Assembly: GCA_002110485.1 (NCBI GenBank)
Contig: MOWL01000001.1
Location: 1,302,001 to 1,366,000 of the forward strand
Origin: Emergomyces orientalis
Taxonomy: Eukaryota > Ascomycota > Eurotiomycetes > Onygenales > Ajellomycetaceae
Length of the DNA: 64,000 nt
Direction: 5' to 3'
The notes under the pieces are model-generated. The model worked only from the letters and a program-made list of their open reading frames with translations, had not been told where the DNA came from and did not search any database. Position 1 is the first letter of the stretch. Each line of letters begins with the position of its first letter. Of the stretch, positions 36,192-48,533 are shown piece by piece. The position numbers and the translations under genes are program-made.

Positions 36192-37377
36192 CTACCTGGC
36201 ACCGTATCTGTCATCTCCACCGCGGCCTTCGTAGCTACGGCCTCCGTACGGATCACGGGATTCGCGGGGAGGCGGTGCGGCGTCAGCAAATGCGGCAGAA
36301 TGGTGTGAACGAGTATCGTCGCGATCATAGTAGGCACGACGATCATCCCCACGACGGTCATCGCCGCCACCACGACGCTCGTATCTATCTTCACGACCTC
36401 CTTCACGACCTCCTTCGCGGCCTCCTTCGCGGCCTCCTTCACGCCCTCCTTCACGCCCTCCTGAGGTCGCGTAACGATCGATACCACGGTAGGATGGCTC
36501 GTCGCGGAAGTCACGGCGACCATAGTCCCGACTACGTTCGTTGTACGAATCATAACGGCCGTGGCGGTAACTATCATCGGGCCGACGGCCACCACTACCA
36601 CCACCGTATCCTCCCCGACGGTCATCATAACGGTCGTAACGGCCACCACGGGGCGGACCACGCGTAACTATATCGTCAGTTAGCCATATGGCCGTTGTTG
36701 ATAAAAGGCACACTTTGAAGTTTTTGAAACACATACAGGATGTTCCACGTTTGGGGGGACCAAAGTATTTCCCTGGAGTTGGTGTTCGTGGACGGCCACG
36801 ACGAGCTTTCTCGATGCTAAGAGTTCTCCCTTCAATAACTTCACCTTGAAGACCTTCCTTTGCAGCGTCTGCTTGATCTGAGGTCACCATCTTCACGAAA
36901 CCGAAACCACGCGACTCTTTTGTGTGGGGGTCAACCATAATCGAGCAATTCTCAACATCGCCATATTTCTCGAAGAGGCGAGATACGTCCGATTCAGTAA
37001 GACGTGGATGGATACCGGTAACGAAAAGATTAGAGCCAGAATTGACACTTCCTTCATCCTCATCGTTTCCTTTCATCGCCCGATCATTTTGGGGTACGCT
37101 AGAACGATGTTAGCTGACGAAACTCTGTTGTTTAAAACGTGTGAAAACAAAAAGACACGCGAACTTACCGGAGAAGATCACCACGACCATTTGGTGACAT
37201 GCTTCGGTTTCGAGCTCCGCCTCTTGCGTTGCCTCTTGGGGAGGCGCTACGGTCACGATCGAATCGGGGTTCGTCTGAAAGACAACGCGAATTAGTCCAT
37301 CAACACTTGAAATTCCTGCACAATCGATCCATACCGTCAAAACGACCATTTTCCGTTTCGTACTCCATAGCAGCCAT
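36192..37377 (-). CDS. RRM protein with Arg/Gly/Asp-rich tail (transformer-2/SR-like), 328 aa
   Basis: Probable nuclear RNA-binding splicing regulator. Exons (minus): 37377-37335, 37274-37169, 37098-36737, 36667-36192; introns 60, 70 and 69 nt. The N-terminus is short and Arg/Ser-rich. One RRM (about residues 72-150) has RNP2 LFVTGI and RNP1 RGFGFVKM, followed by SIEKARRGRPRTPTPGKYFG, the linker type seen in Tra2-like proteins. The tail is rich in RGG, DRY and GGRE units and low in classic RS dipeptides. The third intron is a multiple of three with no stop, so retention would insert 23 codons (GTATGT donor, GCTAACTGAC branch, ATAG acceptor). GGRE units are encoded by a 12-bp tandem repeat. 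Orthology to animal Tra2 is plausible, not proven. Confidence 0.9.
36392..36465. repeat. 12-bp coding minisatellite in the RRM protein
   Basis: About six copies of a 12-bp unit (plus-strand type TTCACGACCTCC with A/G and A/C variants). On the minus strand it encodes successive Gly-Gly-Arg-Glu units. Copies differ at one or two positions, so the array is not freshly expanded. Confidence 0.85.
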
Positions 37378-38188
37378 CGACTCGTAGGGAGATAAAAAGT
37401 GATAAACAAGAAGGGTGGGACGAGTGGCAAAAGAGTTGAGGAGATATCGAGTTTCACCCCAGGATGCACAGCTGGGAAGCCAGGGAAGAAAACGACAAAT
37501 AAAACTCTTCAGTAGAAAACAGGGGCAGAGATAGGATGAATGAATGGAAAGAGGAGAAAACTAGTCCACGCTGATGGTGGTCTGTTGATGAAGAGGGGTT
37601 GAGGTGAAGACAGAAAAGTTCGTAAGGTGAAGCATCAATCTTGGAGCTGGGAAAGAAAGAATAAACCTTAGCGCGATGGCGGCTCATGTGGCCCAATACG
37701 GACTAGCGGCATATGATCGTGCTCCAGGCCCAAACCAGGCGATGCGGCTCTGTGTCAGCAGGCGTCTAAATAAAAGTAAAAAATGGCCAGGGGCTATAAA
37801 AATAGGGCGACGGCGGGTGAGTTTAATGGATGATAGAAATAACTAGTTAAGAGTCACAGTCACAGAGAATAGGTTGAACTAATGCCTTCGATGCTATTGA
37901 AAAATTCGTTTAGTTGCCCTGAAATAATTATGAATCCCTAGAGTTTAGTAACCACAGCAAACGCCCGAAAATTCCTCCAGTAGGATAAATCCGATAGTAT
38001 ATCTATTAGGATACCCCAATCCATACACGCGCCGTAGATCCTAGTAATGTGTGGGTATGTAAATAATAATAAAAAAAATTAGAAAAATGTAAAATGTGGA
38101 AACGAATAATAAAAACACAACATGAAGTAGGAAAAAACAATGCATAGAAACACAGAAAACACCCAATGTTTTTTCTTCGAATAGCACA
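37378..38188. other. Spacer holding the RRM-gene promoter and NTO1 3' flank
   Basis: 810 bp between two minus-strand genes. No coding sequence is supported. The part next to 37377 is the likely 5' leader (CT-rich on the minus strand). Confidence 0.5.
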
Positions 38189-41100
38189 TTATCTAAAACC
38201 TTTCCATCGCTTTCGCGTCTTGTGGGTTTTCGGTTTCAAGGCACCAGCGACGCCAGCATCCGCAGGAGGTCCACCACCAGAACTTATTCCAGGACCCTTG
38301 TTAGCTAAATCTGGAACATATTCAGGAGGCTCATCATCCCCGACAAGATTCCGTAGCTCGTCCTCGCCAATTTCGCTTAGCTCTTCACTCATCCCTCTGA
38401 GCACTTCCCGACCAGTCCATCTCTCCTCGTGAACGGTAGTCCCGATAGGATCGAACGGCTGCATATACCACTGTATACCACCTTGAGACAAAGGAGGCTG
38501 GTCTTTGGTATCCAGAGAACGAGGAGTCGGGGATGTTGGAGACCGAATTGGTACACCACGAAGAGATGTAGAACCAGTTTCATTTTTGGTTCCCCCTTCC
38601 CTAAGCTGAGATTCGGGGGAAGTCTTAGTAGGAGTTGCTGTAACAATCCCCTTCGTTCCCGAAAGCGAAACTCCCTTGGTGTCGTGGTGATTGTCTGTCC
38701 CCCCATTCACATCGATCATCGTAACGTCTTTATCTTCATTTACAGCCTGCTCGTCGGGTGCAGCAAGTAAAAGTTTTTCGGCAGCCTCTGGTACCTCCAT
38801 CTGATCGACTACAACATCAGGCTTTATCCCGTTAACCAGTGGATATCGCTTCGCAGGCTCGAGGTCATTTGTCGCTTCCCCAGACGTGGCGACCAGGGAA
38901 CCCCTCCGTGAGAGAACGCTATTTTCCAACAAAATATCCAAATCTTTTAGCTCCTTCTCAAAAGGCTTCCCATTCAATTCGCTCTCCTTTCGAAGCGAAT
39001 CTTCCAAAGCTGGCTGTATCGCCTTGATGATCCGCTTTGCAAGTTTTCTCTTTTCCCGTTGTTCCAAGCTAAGTTCTGGCGCTCGTCCACTGATCTGCAT
39101 CTGCAACTCTGCTGTATCACCCACAGATTCAACCCCAATTTCAGAAGTGAAGACGTTGGCAAGATCGCGAGAAAAGGATGAAACCGAGGTATAGACTCGT
39201 TGCTCTAATTTTGACCGGATGGATAGTAGTCCGAGACGAAAAACGGCTTTCCCGTCAAGTCTATCGTTACATGTTAGCAGCAAGAACAACACATGTATGA
39301 GGGATATAGTATACGTACGTGAATGCTTTTTCAAGTATTGGCCAGAGCATTGGAGGGATGGGGAAATAAACTAAATCAACTATATTTCGCAGCGTCTCAG
39401 CATCTTTCAGCTTTTCTCGCTCTCGCTTCTTCACTTCGTCGCACAGCATCCTAACCCTGTCAAGATCCAAGTAGAGCTTGTCCGCAAATCCTATCCTACG
39501 CTTGAGTCGAACAGCTCCGGCAACCCCCATTCCCGCAAAATTACGTCTTGTCATTTCCATGGATGAGAAGGTTTCAAGCTGCAGCTGCAATCGTTTTAGC
39601 AATGCTGCACCCCGACGAGATTCGCGTTTTAACGTCCAATATTTGCATGCATCCTCAGCATACTGCTTCCTTTGTCGTACAGTAAACCGCTGTAGAGACG
39701 TGATGACGCTGTTTAACACGACTTGCGGAATAACTGGCGCTCCAGAAGGTAACTTCCAAATCGTTTTCGGGACTGCCGTGCGCTTGCGTTTGTTCCCACC
39801 GACTGTAAGGGTAATCCGAGGCGTGATTGCTCGATTAGCCTCTTCAGCATGGTCAATTCCCCCTTGAGAATCTGGGCCTAAAGCCAAAGCTGCAGCCTGA
39901 CTATCACCCCATCTTCGGCCTTGCATCGTATTGCGATAATACTCCAAAGCCTCTGCGGTTGCGGCATCGGTATTATGTTCTCTTCTCCAATCTGGTGGGA
40001 CATGCTTGTCGCAAAATGCTTTTAAACCGTTCGATTCCATGACTGCCGGAGCTCCCGGTATTAATTTCATCTTCAAATATAGGCGAGCTCGTCTTGCGCA
40101 AGTAACATGAAACGCAACAAAACAATTTTTGTTGCTGCATTGGATGCACGCTCCCATTTTCTGCCGGCAGATATAGCATGTAAGCTTCCAACGATTCCTG
40201 GGAACTTTCTCAACCTCATTTACCGGTTCCATCAACGATGGGTTCCCAATAGAAACCTCGGGTATCCAAACTGCACAAAGTAGATGTGACCACTTAGAGG
40301 TGTTCGTTTGTTTGAATGCCCCTTCAGTGTTAGGGCAGAAGATGCACGATGGGGATCCCCGGCCAATCAGCTGGCATTTTCGACATAGCCATTGACCTTC
40401 TGGGATATAAGGGACGCCATAACATTCCTGGTGAACGGCGAGGTCGCATCCGTCACAAAAGACTATCGCATTAGCGTTCTCACAGTCGCCATCGTCACAT
40501 ATTGCACATTTGCTATCCTGTTCTTCGCCAGGGCCAGCATGTTCACCGTTGACGGCAGCAGCAGAACTGGAACGAGGTCGTTGTGTTTGTGGTGGTTTGG
40601 GGTTTGGTTTCGGTATTCGCTTTTCCAAGGCATGCCATTCCTTTTCAATTTTGGTCATGGTAATCTCGAAAACAGCAGGTTTTATAGGCTCGAACTGCTC
40701 TTCCCTTCTTTGTGCATTATATGTCTCCAGCCATTTAGCGTCCTGTTCATCCATATCATACTCCACCCTACCAACACCAATATTTCCAATAGCAGCATTG
40801 ACATCACCGTCGACGGGTGTTGATGGGCTTAGATCCAGATCTTCCTCTGCTGCACCTTCAGTCATTCGAATTAATCGCCGCTCATGGCGAAGGAAAATAT
40901 CACTTTCTTGGTAGCCGACACTCGCCATTGTGCGGTCGACATAATTTTGTTGTCCAACACCCTTCTGCTCGAACGGAAGAAAAGGGTCCTTGAGGACAAA
41001 CGATGGTTTTGGCAAGGTAAGTCTCTCACGGGGGTTAGGACCAGGAGGGGGCACTATTTTCGGTCCGCCAGGAGTGCCAATTTCATTCGTAACCGTCTCA

Positions 41101-41723
41101 GTTAGCCGTGGACGGCCAGGTCGTCGTTTTACGGGAGTAAAGCCATTTGCTAATCCTTCGACGGCGCTATCTCCACTTTCATCAGTCCCCCTATTCGAGT
41201 TGCCGTTTAGGAGCATAGACCTTTGTTTGATTCCGTCAACTTCATCAGAGCTGAAAACGGCGACTTTCGCATCGATATCAAGATCGGGATGGAATTCTTC
41301 CCAGCCCCTCTCTTCTCTAGGTTTATACCCATCGCCTTGCGCAACAGCAAGGGCCGCGGCCGCAGCAGAACTGTATCTCCGCGTTTGGTTCTTTTCGCGC
41401 CTGGGGCGAGTAGAAACAGGAGGAGTGGTGGGTTGGGTTCGGCGCACGATATTATTGCTAGAAGGTTCGCGAACAGGTCGAACTCGAGGAGCGGTGTGAT
41501 TTGAAGGAGCCATTTCTCTTATTGATCCCGCAGGCGTTTCGGTCCCATCAACATCAACATATCTTCCTCCACCCCCTGGTCCCCCAGGAACATACCTCCT
41601 TTTCTTCGGGGGTGGTTCACTGTTGGCGACTTGGTCTACACTCTGGGTAGCTCTAAGAATTTTTGGCTGAAGTCGAGGAGTTCGCGGGTTAAATGTCTTC
41701 TTCGAGGAAGACAACGGTGCCAT
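38189..41723 (-). CDS. NTO1: NuA3-type PHD finger/EPL-like protein Nto1 (BRPF-related), 1158 aa
   Basis: Chromatin reader and scaffold of a MYST histone acetyltransferase complex. Two exons (minus), 41723-39319 and 39260-38189, with a 58-nt intron (GTACGT, CTAAC, ATAG). It has a disordered basic N-terminus with PKKRRYVPGGPGGGG and KRRPGRPRL (AT-hook-like), then an enhancer-of-polycomb-like region (PSFVLKDPFLPFEQKGVG; VEYDMDEQDAKWLETYN, about 240-345). The first PHD finger (CAICDDGDCENANAIVFCD, about 404-450) is followed by a C2HC knuckle and second PHD finger up to CDKHVPPDW at about 575. This PHD-knuckle-PHD unit is diagnostic. A Leu-rich helical region ends near LVYFPIPPMLWPILEKAFT. No bromodomain is complete enough to call, as is usual for yeast Nto1. 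The C-terminus is acidic then basic (KTHKTRKRWKGFR). Confidence 0.94.
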
Positions 41724-42184
41724 AATAGTAATCGTAGGTTAGGAGGAAGGGTTGCAAGATTTAAATGGAGGTTAGGGATGGTGGTAGTTTGGTTGCAAGA
41801 AGGCGAGTGAATGTAGCGGTTGGAATGCTCATAGCGCGATATATGAATGCCAACCCATTACTAAAGCTGCGCAGCTACGCATGAAAAAGATATCCGCGCC
41901 AGATGCGACGGGATCTGTAGTTTTGATAGTTTCTGACTGTCTGTTCGTGGCGTTTGGACGCGGTTTGACTCCCCAAGGCCCAAAGCGAGAGGTTGCAGGG
42001 CAGGGAAATCCCAGCTAGCTGCATTAGGGTTAGTTCCGGCCACTCCAGGGCTAGCGCAACCACCTGACTGCTTGGCGCTTCTTGCCCCCAACCGCAGGTG
42101 CTGAGAACGCATTTCTCCTGGCTTGGAGAGTTTTGGCATCCCAGAGCTGAAAAGCCCATTCTCTCAACAAGCTCCATTGCCACA
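41724..42184. promoter_or_regulatory. Divergent promoter region between NTO1 and a small conserved protein
   Basis: 461 bp between start codons. Overlapping antisense open frames at 41861-42183 are not convincing genes. No TATA box is evident. Joint control is an inference. Confidence 0.45.
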
Positions 42185-42922
42185 ATGAGCGGCGCAGGCG
42201 ACGATCGGTACGTGTGTATCCTTTCAATTTACGTTTACAAATTCACTGAAACCTGGGCTTTCTAACAAAAAAGCTTTCCTCCCAGGTGGCGGGGTGGGCG
42301 TGGTTTTGACCCGAATCGCCAACCCGGGCAGCGACACCAGGGTGGAAGCCTGCGCGACCGGCCGATGGGAGGACATCAACAGGATCGCCACCCACACCGG
42401 GGCTATGGAAATAACACGAACGCGACCAATTCCTGGGGCCCTCCGCATGGGGGATCTCCGCAGGAACAACATATCCCCGTTAAATCCTTCAACGCTGCAG
42501 AGTCGAAAGGCGCGCTTAAGAAGCAAGGTATTTTCGTGTCTAAATAGGAAACCCGACGGCATTTATGGGTTAGGATTGCTAAATTTCATATAGGATATCA
42601 AAGTGGCGGCTCGCGTGGTGCGTTCAAAACAAAATCAAGCCCCTGTTTATGTTGTACCTTCCCATAAAGTACCAAGGCTCATTACATTCTCATTACCAGC
42701 CCCGTTCGTTTATAAACCAACCGGCAAGGAAGCGAATAACTCCCGGACGGCTAGTGGCCCCTGGGGTTCGAGACGTACGTTTTATTCCCCCCGGAGAGTG
42801 AAAGTAACATCCACTGAAAGAAAACAGCGAACTGTATGGTCAATGGAAAGGACTTTTTCCTCGAGCTTCGAAAGCAAGTGTCTGCCTTACGGCAAAGCGG
42901 CACTAACGCTGCGGGCGGCTGA
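42185..42922 (+). CDS. Small Gly/Gln/Asn-rich fungal protein, 161 aa, five exons
   Basis: Not assigned a function. Exons 42185-42207, 42286-42527, 42594-42644, 42700-42774, 42828-42922; introns 78, 66, 55 and 53 nt. All phases agree and end in TGA. The product starts MSGAGDDRWRGGRGFDPNRQ, has a disordered RG/HQ/NN-rich first half, then SFNAAESKGALKKQGYQSGG, YKPTGKEANNSRTASGPWGS, and a C-terminal helix GKDFFLELRKQVSALRQSG. The ordered tail and the KEANNSR box look like conserved motifs between disordered parts. No single reading frame reveals the gene. The alternative acceptor at 42273 would add four residues. It shares a promoter region with NTO1. It could be an RNA-binding or ribosome-associated protein, but that is only a guess from composition. 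Confidence 0.75.
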
Positions 42923-45900
42923 TGATAATCATGGAGTCAAAAGGGTTTGGCACCCTGAGCAGGCCTATTTCGTGCTCATTATGAGTGGTCGCATTTCTTC
43001 TTAACACTTCACGGATAGCGTTAGTCATGATATACCCAGGCGTATTAGTTGAACAAAAATTCGTTGCATTCCATTTACATTAGAGACGACGCCAAAAATT
43101 TCAAGTGTCCTCTGTGTATCTGTTTTCTCCGTTTGGTCAAACTCCAACCCCTCAGCAATCGCGTTTTGCTCAGCGTGATGTTGGGCTGCTTTGTTGTTGA
43201 GGTTTTATTGTCCTGGAGTTTTTCAAAGGAACCTCCTGGCAGGCAACTGTTTGTAGATTCCATTGCATTTTCTTTATTTCGTTCCCGGCGATGGTACGGA
43301 CCCTATACATATTGCATTGCTCAGCTTCAACTACTCCATGGTGCGACGTCGTGAGTGTGGCATCCAGGCACTGTATCACATAGAACTGAGCTGAAACACC
43401 AATCCCACGCTCCTGTGCACATACAAGTTAATATAGAGTAAACATTCATATGCATCTAGGTAGTTCTAAAATTGACATAGTTTTTATATTAAGTCTGTGT
43501 GCGTGAGCTCTGTATTCAAGTTATGCAAATGCATGCCCACAATTCTGCCCGATTGCTTTTTGTCTTGCAGTCCACGGCTAAACGCCCACGTCTCCCATTT
43601 CCCATCCAAAATAGATTAACCTCGCAACCCACCCACATTTTGATGTTGTGTATCATTTTCGGTCGTCAACCAGAAGAATTCTTGGTATGGGGATGATGGG
43701 GCCCTTTAATAAGAGTACTTACGGAGGAATAAAAATATCCCGCGTTGATCAACTCTATTCAATCTCCAACAAAGGGCTAATTCAGTGCCACAATCTTATT
43801 TGATGAGCTGGCGCCGAATTGAAAGAATCGAAACGTGACTTTCGTAGCGGTCAAGAATGACTCCAGCGAACTCAGATACAGACCAATCAGGATCACTCAG
43901 CTTGCCGAATCTGCCCCATGATTCGACATACAAAACATCTCTGGAGCGTGTCTGGATCTAATAATATCGCTGAAGCAGATCGTCACCATTCATGGTTTGC
44001 AAAACAGAAACTACATTCTCCGTATGACGAAAGATAATGCACCATCCACCTCACCTGGAGGCTGTTCGGTTCCAAGGAGAGTCGCATGGGCGTGCTGAGA
44101 TAGCCGCGCTGTGGAATTATGGCCGGTAACTAATAGCAAGGGAGCAAAAGGGAAACCCAGCAACCTGCCCCAAATGGCGTTTCGGATGCCTTCTAGGCAA
44201 AACAAAGTGCGCCATTTCTCATTAATCCTAAAACATCCCAATGGCTGGCATTTGCGTAGATACAGCTGAATATGGGCCTAGCACTGAAACAGCCATCCAG
44301 TCCCAGCGGCTAAACTCGCCCTCTATTGGGCCGCTGGGAAAGCGCCCAGCGGGCCGTGCGGCAACTTAAATCCCTGACAGGGGCAGACGACCGACCGACC
44401 TCAAGGCTCAAAAGCTGAACCGCCCAGAGGTCCACTCCACTACAGACGGATGAACGAACGGCTACAAGCCCAAAACACCCCCCCCCCTCACCCAAAGAAA
44501 GAAAAAGAAAAAAAAAAGCCCACAAAGAGACGTGCGAAATAAATCTGGGATCCTGAAACAGGACTTGAGGATAAGGGAGAAAAAGAAGCCGAACCAGCAG
44601 GCGCTGGTGGAAAATAAAATAATGCATATGTTCGCTCCTGCGCACCAACATTATACGAATAATAATTTCGTAAGCCCACAACCACAAGACACAAAGCAAC
44701 CCTAACGAATTGTTTTTCTAGCGAACCTTACCCGGGATTTGAGAAACAGGAATAAGTAAAATAAACCGGCGCTGCAATTGCGGCCAAACCCCCAACCTCT
44801 GAAAAGTGACCCTCCTATCCCTGTAACCATGCATGTCATAAATGGGATTGATAAACTTCAAACCTGGCACTTTGCATTGCGTACCGCAAGGGTGCAAGGT
44901 GGGGTCACCTCACCTTCTGGTATGCGGGAAACTGACAGGAAAGATCTTTACCTCCAGTTCCTGTTCGGGGAAACCCAATGTCTGTTCAGTCAGTGTGGAG
45001 TATATTTAGAAGTAGAATGTGCCATGCAGATTATGGCTAAACGCCCACGGAGATCCCCTCGAAACACTAACTACACGCAGAGTGGAGACTTTTGGTTAGT
45101 TTCTGTATTTTGACCCCTTGTCTCCCTAGGTACCCAATACCCATCCAGGTGGCTGCAGACAGACAGATCGTCTCTATGATTTTGAACTGGGGTCAACTGC
45201 AATCTGCCCTACTAGGCCTAATCTGTTAAAACAGGACGAATAGCAAAAGGAAAAAGAAATATATAATACTAGTAACCATTGAATGAGATCTAGGTCGAGA
45301 GAGAAACTAATTAGTTACACTACTCCGCTCTCCAAATAACATAAAATAAGCGCTCCATTCCAAGAAAACCCTTAATTCAACCCCGCGTTGCTTCGAACCG
45401 AGCCGCCGTTCTGCACCCTCCAGTGGGCCCCCTCCCCTTCGTCCGCCTCCGTTGGGATCCAATGAGTTCCTCTCTTTGCTTGACATAGTGGAGACCAGAC
45501 CAGGCCAGCCCGGACCGTCTATGGAACGGCCACCGAGCGACCAGCGCTTTCCAAACGCCCTGCCTGGCCAGCGTTTGGCCCCATCCCTTCTCCCCTGCCT
45601 CAGCGCTCCCAGCGCTTCTATCCACCCACTAGCTTCTTCGCATTCTTGTATTTCCAACACCCCATGACACAATAGAGAGTAACCCCTGCGTTCTCCCTTG
45701 CCTCTGATCCACCCCTCCCTCTGGCCGCCCTGGCCGCTCGTTGAGCGATGACTCCCCTCGCAACCCCCAACCTCCCCAGTTACCCGCCCGTCAACGGACC
45801 GGTCCGTTAGGGAACCGCCCCCCCTCCCCCCCTCCCCCATCCAAAAACAAAAAAAAAGATATTGGCGGTACCGCGTGTTAACTTGTTTGTTTTCTGCAAT

Positions 45901-47720
45901 GATGTGTCCCTCTCCCCTTTCCCGAAGCGCTCACGACCACAAACACATGCAACCAGCGCATAAACCCAAAGTGGGGGAAAAGTGGTTAGAATGGAAAAGT
46001 TGTTTGAAAACGGCATATGAAAGAGAAAAGGAGAGGAAATATGTAATAAAAATATTGAAAAAAAGATAATCAGAAATGCCTGAGCCACTTATTTACTTTT
46101 TAGAAAACACCATTCCCTATTCCAAATCCTTTGCCCCAAAACAGGAAAGAAAATAGAAAGAAAAATGATTCGCGCCAACGCATTGTTGAAAAAAAAATCA
46201 AAATCAAAATCAAAATATCTCTGGTAGTAGAATAGATTATCAAAATCCATAGGCTCGATTCATCCTGCCTGCAAATGTGGTTTCATATAAGAACCGAAGC
46301 CATGTACGCCCTTCTGCCGTAGCTCTGTCTCCCACCTGGGGTTTTATTTTCGATATCTTCCCCTCCCTCGCGTGGTTTATGTTTCGTATTCCCTTTCCAA
46401 TTGCCCTAACAGACCCTAACAGACCCTCCCCTCCCTCTCCTGCCTTTTCAATTTCCCTTTCATTCTCCTTTCTTGATTTTCCCTTTCCCCTTGTTCTTCC
46501 TGATGCTTCGCTGAAACTTATATGCATATTTATCGGAGTAGCTACCTACCTATCATTTTTATATGTTTTTATATTTTTTGGGAGGTTTTTGTCTTGTATA
46601 CTTATTCAATCAAACCGGTTTTGTTCGTTCCGTTTCGACTCCTTCCCTAAGGGGATCTCACTCAACCCCCCTCTCCCGTTTACACACGCCGCTGCATATT
46701 GTACACATAGTGCATATCGAATACCGCATACCGCACCCCATCCTCTCCACCCCTCTTCCTTGCTGGCAGTAGTTTTCTCTTGAGCTGAAACATCAAAAAG
46801 CGCGGTCCCCTACTGAAAACGAAACGGAAGCTCAGGACCAAACAAAATAGGAAGGCGCAAGGATAGGGCAAAGAGGCGCCTATCTCCCAAGAAGCTTGGT
46901 ATTCTTCAGCTTCTTCCAAAGGTTATTATTGCTTTTCTTTTCTTTTCTTTTCTTAATCAGGACAAAATAGTTTTTCGTTTCGTTTCATGTTTCAACTTTT
47001 TTTCTCTTCTTTTTCTTCATACTTTTTATTTTTGTCAAAGCTTTTTTATGTGGTGGATGCCTATGATATACAGCCTTGCCAGGATCCCATAAGTATTCCT
47101 AAAACCCTCTCGCACGGACGCACGAACACAAACCAATCCATCATCCAGAAATCAAGGAAGAGAAGAAGAAGAAAAAGAAAAGAAAAAACGGAGACAGGAG
47201 AAAGGGAGAAAGGGCAGACAGGTGTCAATTCAAGCCAGGCTATTGCTAGCCACTGCATGGATCTGTGAGCGTTGGGAGTTATTTTCCAGGCATTTCACGT
47301 GGTTATCCTGTCTGTCCGCCTGGTCTCTTGTTTGTTTCCCTCTTATTTCAATTCTTTTCCCTCCCCTCCAAACAGTTTATTGTACGGTCATCCTCGCTGC
47401 ATATATATCTTGTACCACCAGTCGTTTAATTTACCCAAATCATCTTTCTCTTTTTCCCCTTCCCCAATCCCAGCTATCCCTCTGTCCCCTTCCTGTCGAT
47501 AGAAGGAAAAATATACATATACAGGACCTAGGCCGGGCAGTGAGACCATTGCTCTATTCCTTCATGTATAAATATATTGTCGATCACTGTTCCACGACCT
47601 GTTTGACCTCAGAATTCATTCAGAGCGCATACCCTTGCAGCTTCCTCGCTCGTCGTGCTCGAAGTTGAAGCCGCGAAATTTTCCTGTGTCCCTTTTCGTT
47701 GTAGTTTGATACGAACTGAA
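42923..47720. other. Long gene-free region upstream of the Myb gene (4.8 kb)
   Basis: No gene is supported. Several open frames (45307-45840 minus; 46277-46783 plus, 168 codons) are pyrimidine/purine-strand artefacts without domains. At 45.3-47.5 kb long CT-rich stretches alternate with A-rich ones, as in long fungal 5' leaders and promoters. Simple repeats: TCAAAA near 46198-46216 and TTTTC near 46933-46953. A long promoter/leader for the Myb gene is the most economical reading. Confidence 0.45.
46933..46953. repeat. TTTTC microsatellite
   Basis: About four copies of a pentamer in the CT-rich upstream region of the Myb gene. Confidence 0.75.
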
Positions 47721-48533
47721 ATGCCGAAACAGACAACCCCGCGAGGATCTCGAAGATCCAGGCCGTACCCTGACCCAAGATCGAGACCGACGATGATGTC
47801 GACAGCCACGATGCACCAAATGCGAACACCTGCCGCTGCCGCAGGAGCAACCACACGTCGTCCACCTCCGGCATGGGAGGATCAAACGTCCCTTCGCACC
47901 ATGCCACCACCGCGTATTTCCACGTTAGACCGTCGCACCATACCCGACCGGCCGGAACGCGCGGTGCCTGCTTCTCCTGCTACACCTTCCACGCCAAGCA
48001 GCCAATCGGGGCCATGGTCTCCGCAAGATGATGAGATTCTCATGTCTGCTCGTGCGCAGGGCCTTGGCTGGAGTCGAATCCAGGAACAAAGTTTCCCTTT
48101 CAAGAGTTCGAACGCGTGTCGGAAGAGGCATGAACGGCTCGCGGCGAAACGTCGGAGTTCTGAGTGGGTGGACGAGCGGATCCAAAAAGTCACAAGGCAC
48201 TATAACCAGCTGAGGCCGGATATTTGGCGGCCTCTAGCAGAAGCCACAGGAGAAAATTGGGAGGATGTAGAAAAGCTTGTAAGTTGTTCCCAGTCTCCCC
48301 ATGCACAGGCGCTCCGACCTGGCTTCTACCCTTCCATTTCGCCACCAGCAAAGGAAAAAGAATGAGGTTAACACGAATCGGGCATCAAACAGTGTTTGGA
48401 ACGTGGCCAGAGGAATCTTCTGCCCATGACGGCCCCAAGCTCTTTGAGGAGAGCAAGCTCCGATAATGAGAGTCGTGGGAGTCACGATAGTCATGACGAA
48501 GAGAAGCTAAGAATCCCCAACCTTATACGTTGA
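47721..48533 (+). CDS. Myb/SANT DNA-binding domain protein, 232 aa
   Basis: Probable nuclear transcription regulator. Exon 1 is 47721-48278 and exon 2 is 48393-48533, with a 114-nt intron (GTAAGT donor, CAAACAG acceptor). Reading through the donor gives a false end 29 codons later. ATG at 47721 is the first Met; the frame is open upstream to 47655 but without ATG. Residues 1-96 are Pro/Arg/Ala-rich and disordered. A Myb-like repeat spans about 97-145 (GPWSPQDDEILMSARAQGLG, then WSRIQEQSFPFKSSNACRKR). A second helical unit spans about 147-195 (RPDIWRPLAEATGENWEDVE). The tail after splicing is LRRASSDNESRGSHDSHDEE. Target genes are unknown. The large spacer upstream suggests complex regulation (inference). 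Confidence 0.85.

Noticed and set aside
36275..36667. 130-codon His/Leu/Arg-rich plus frame
   Set aside because: Antisense shadow of the repetitive tail of the RRM protein.
45307..45840. 177-codon Gly/Arg-rich minus frame
   Set aside because: Produced by GC-rich purine-strand sequence; no ATG-based gene structure or motif.
46277..46783. 168-codon Ser/Pro/Phe-rich plus frame
   Set aside because: Arises from a CT-rich stretch that lacks stops; hydrophobic low complexity only.
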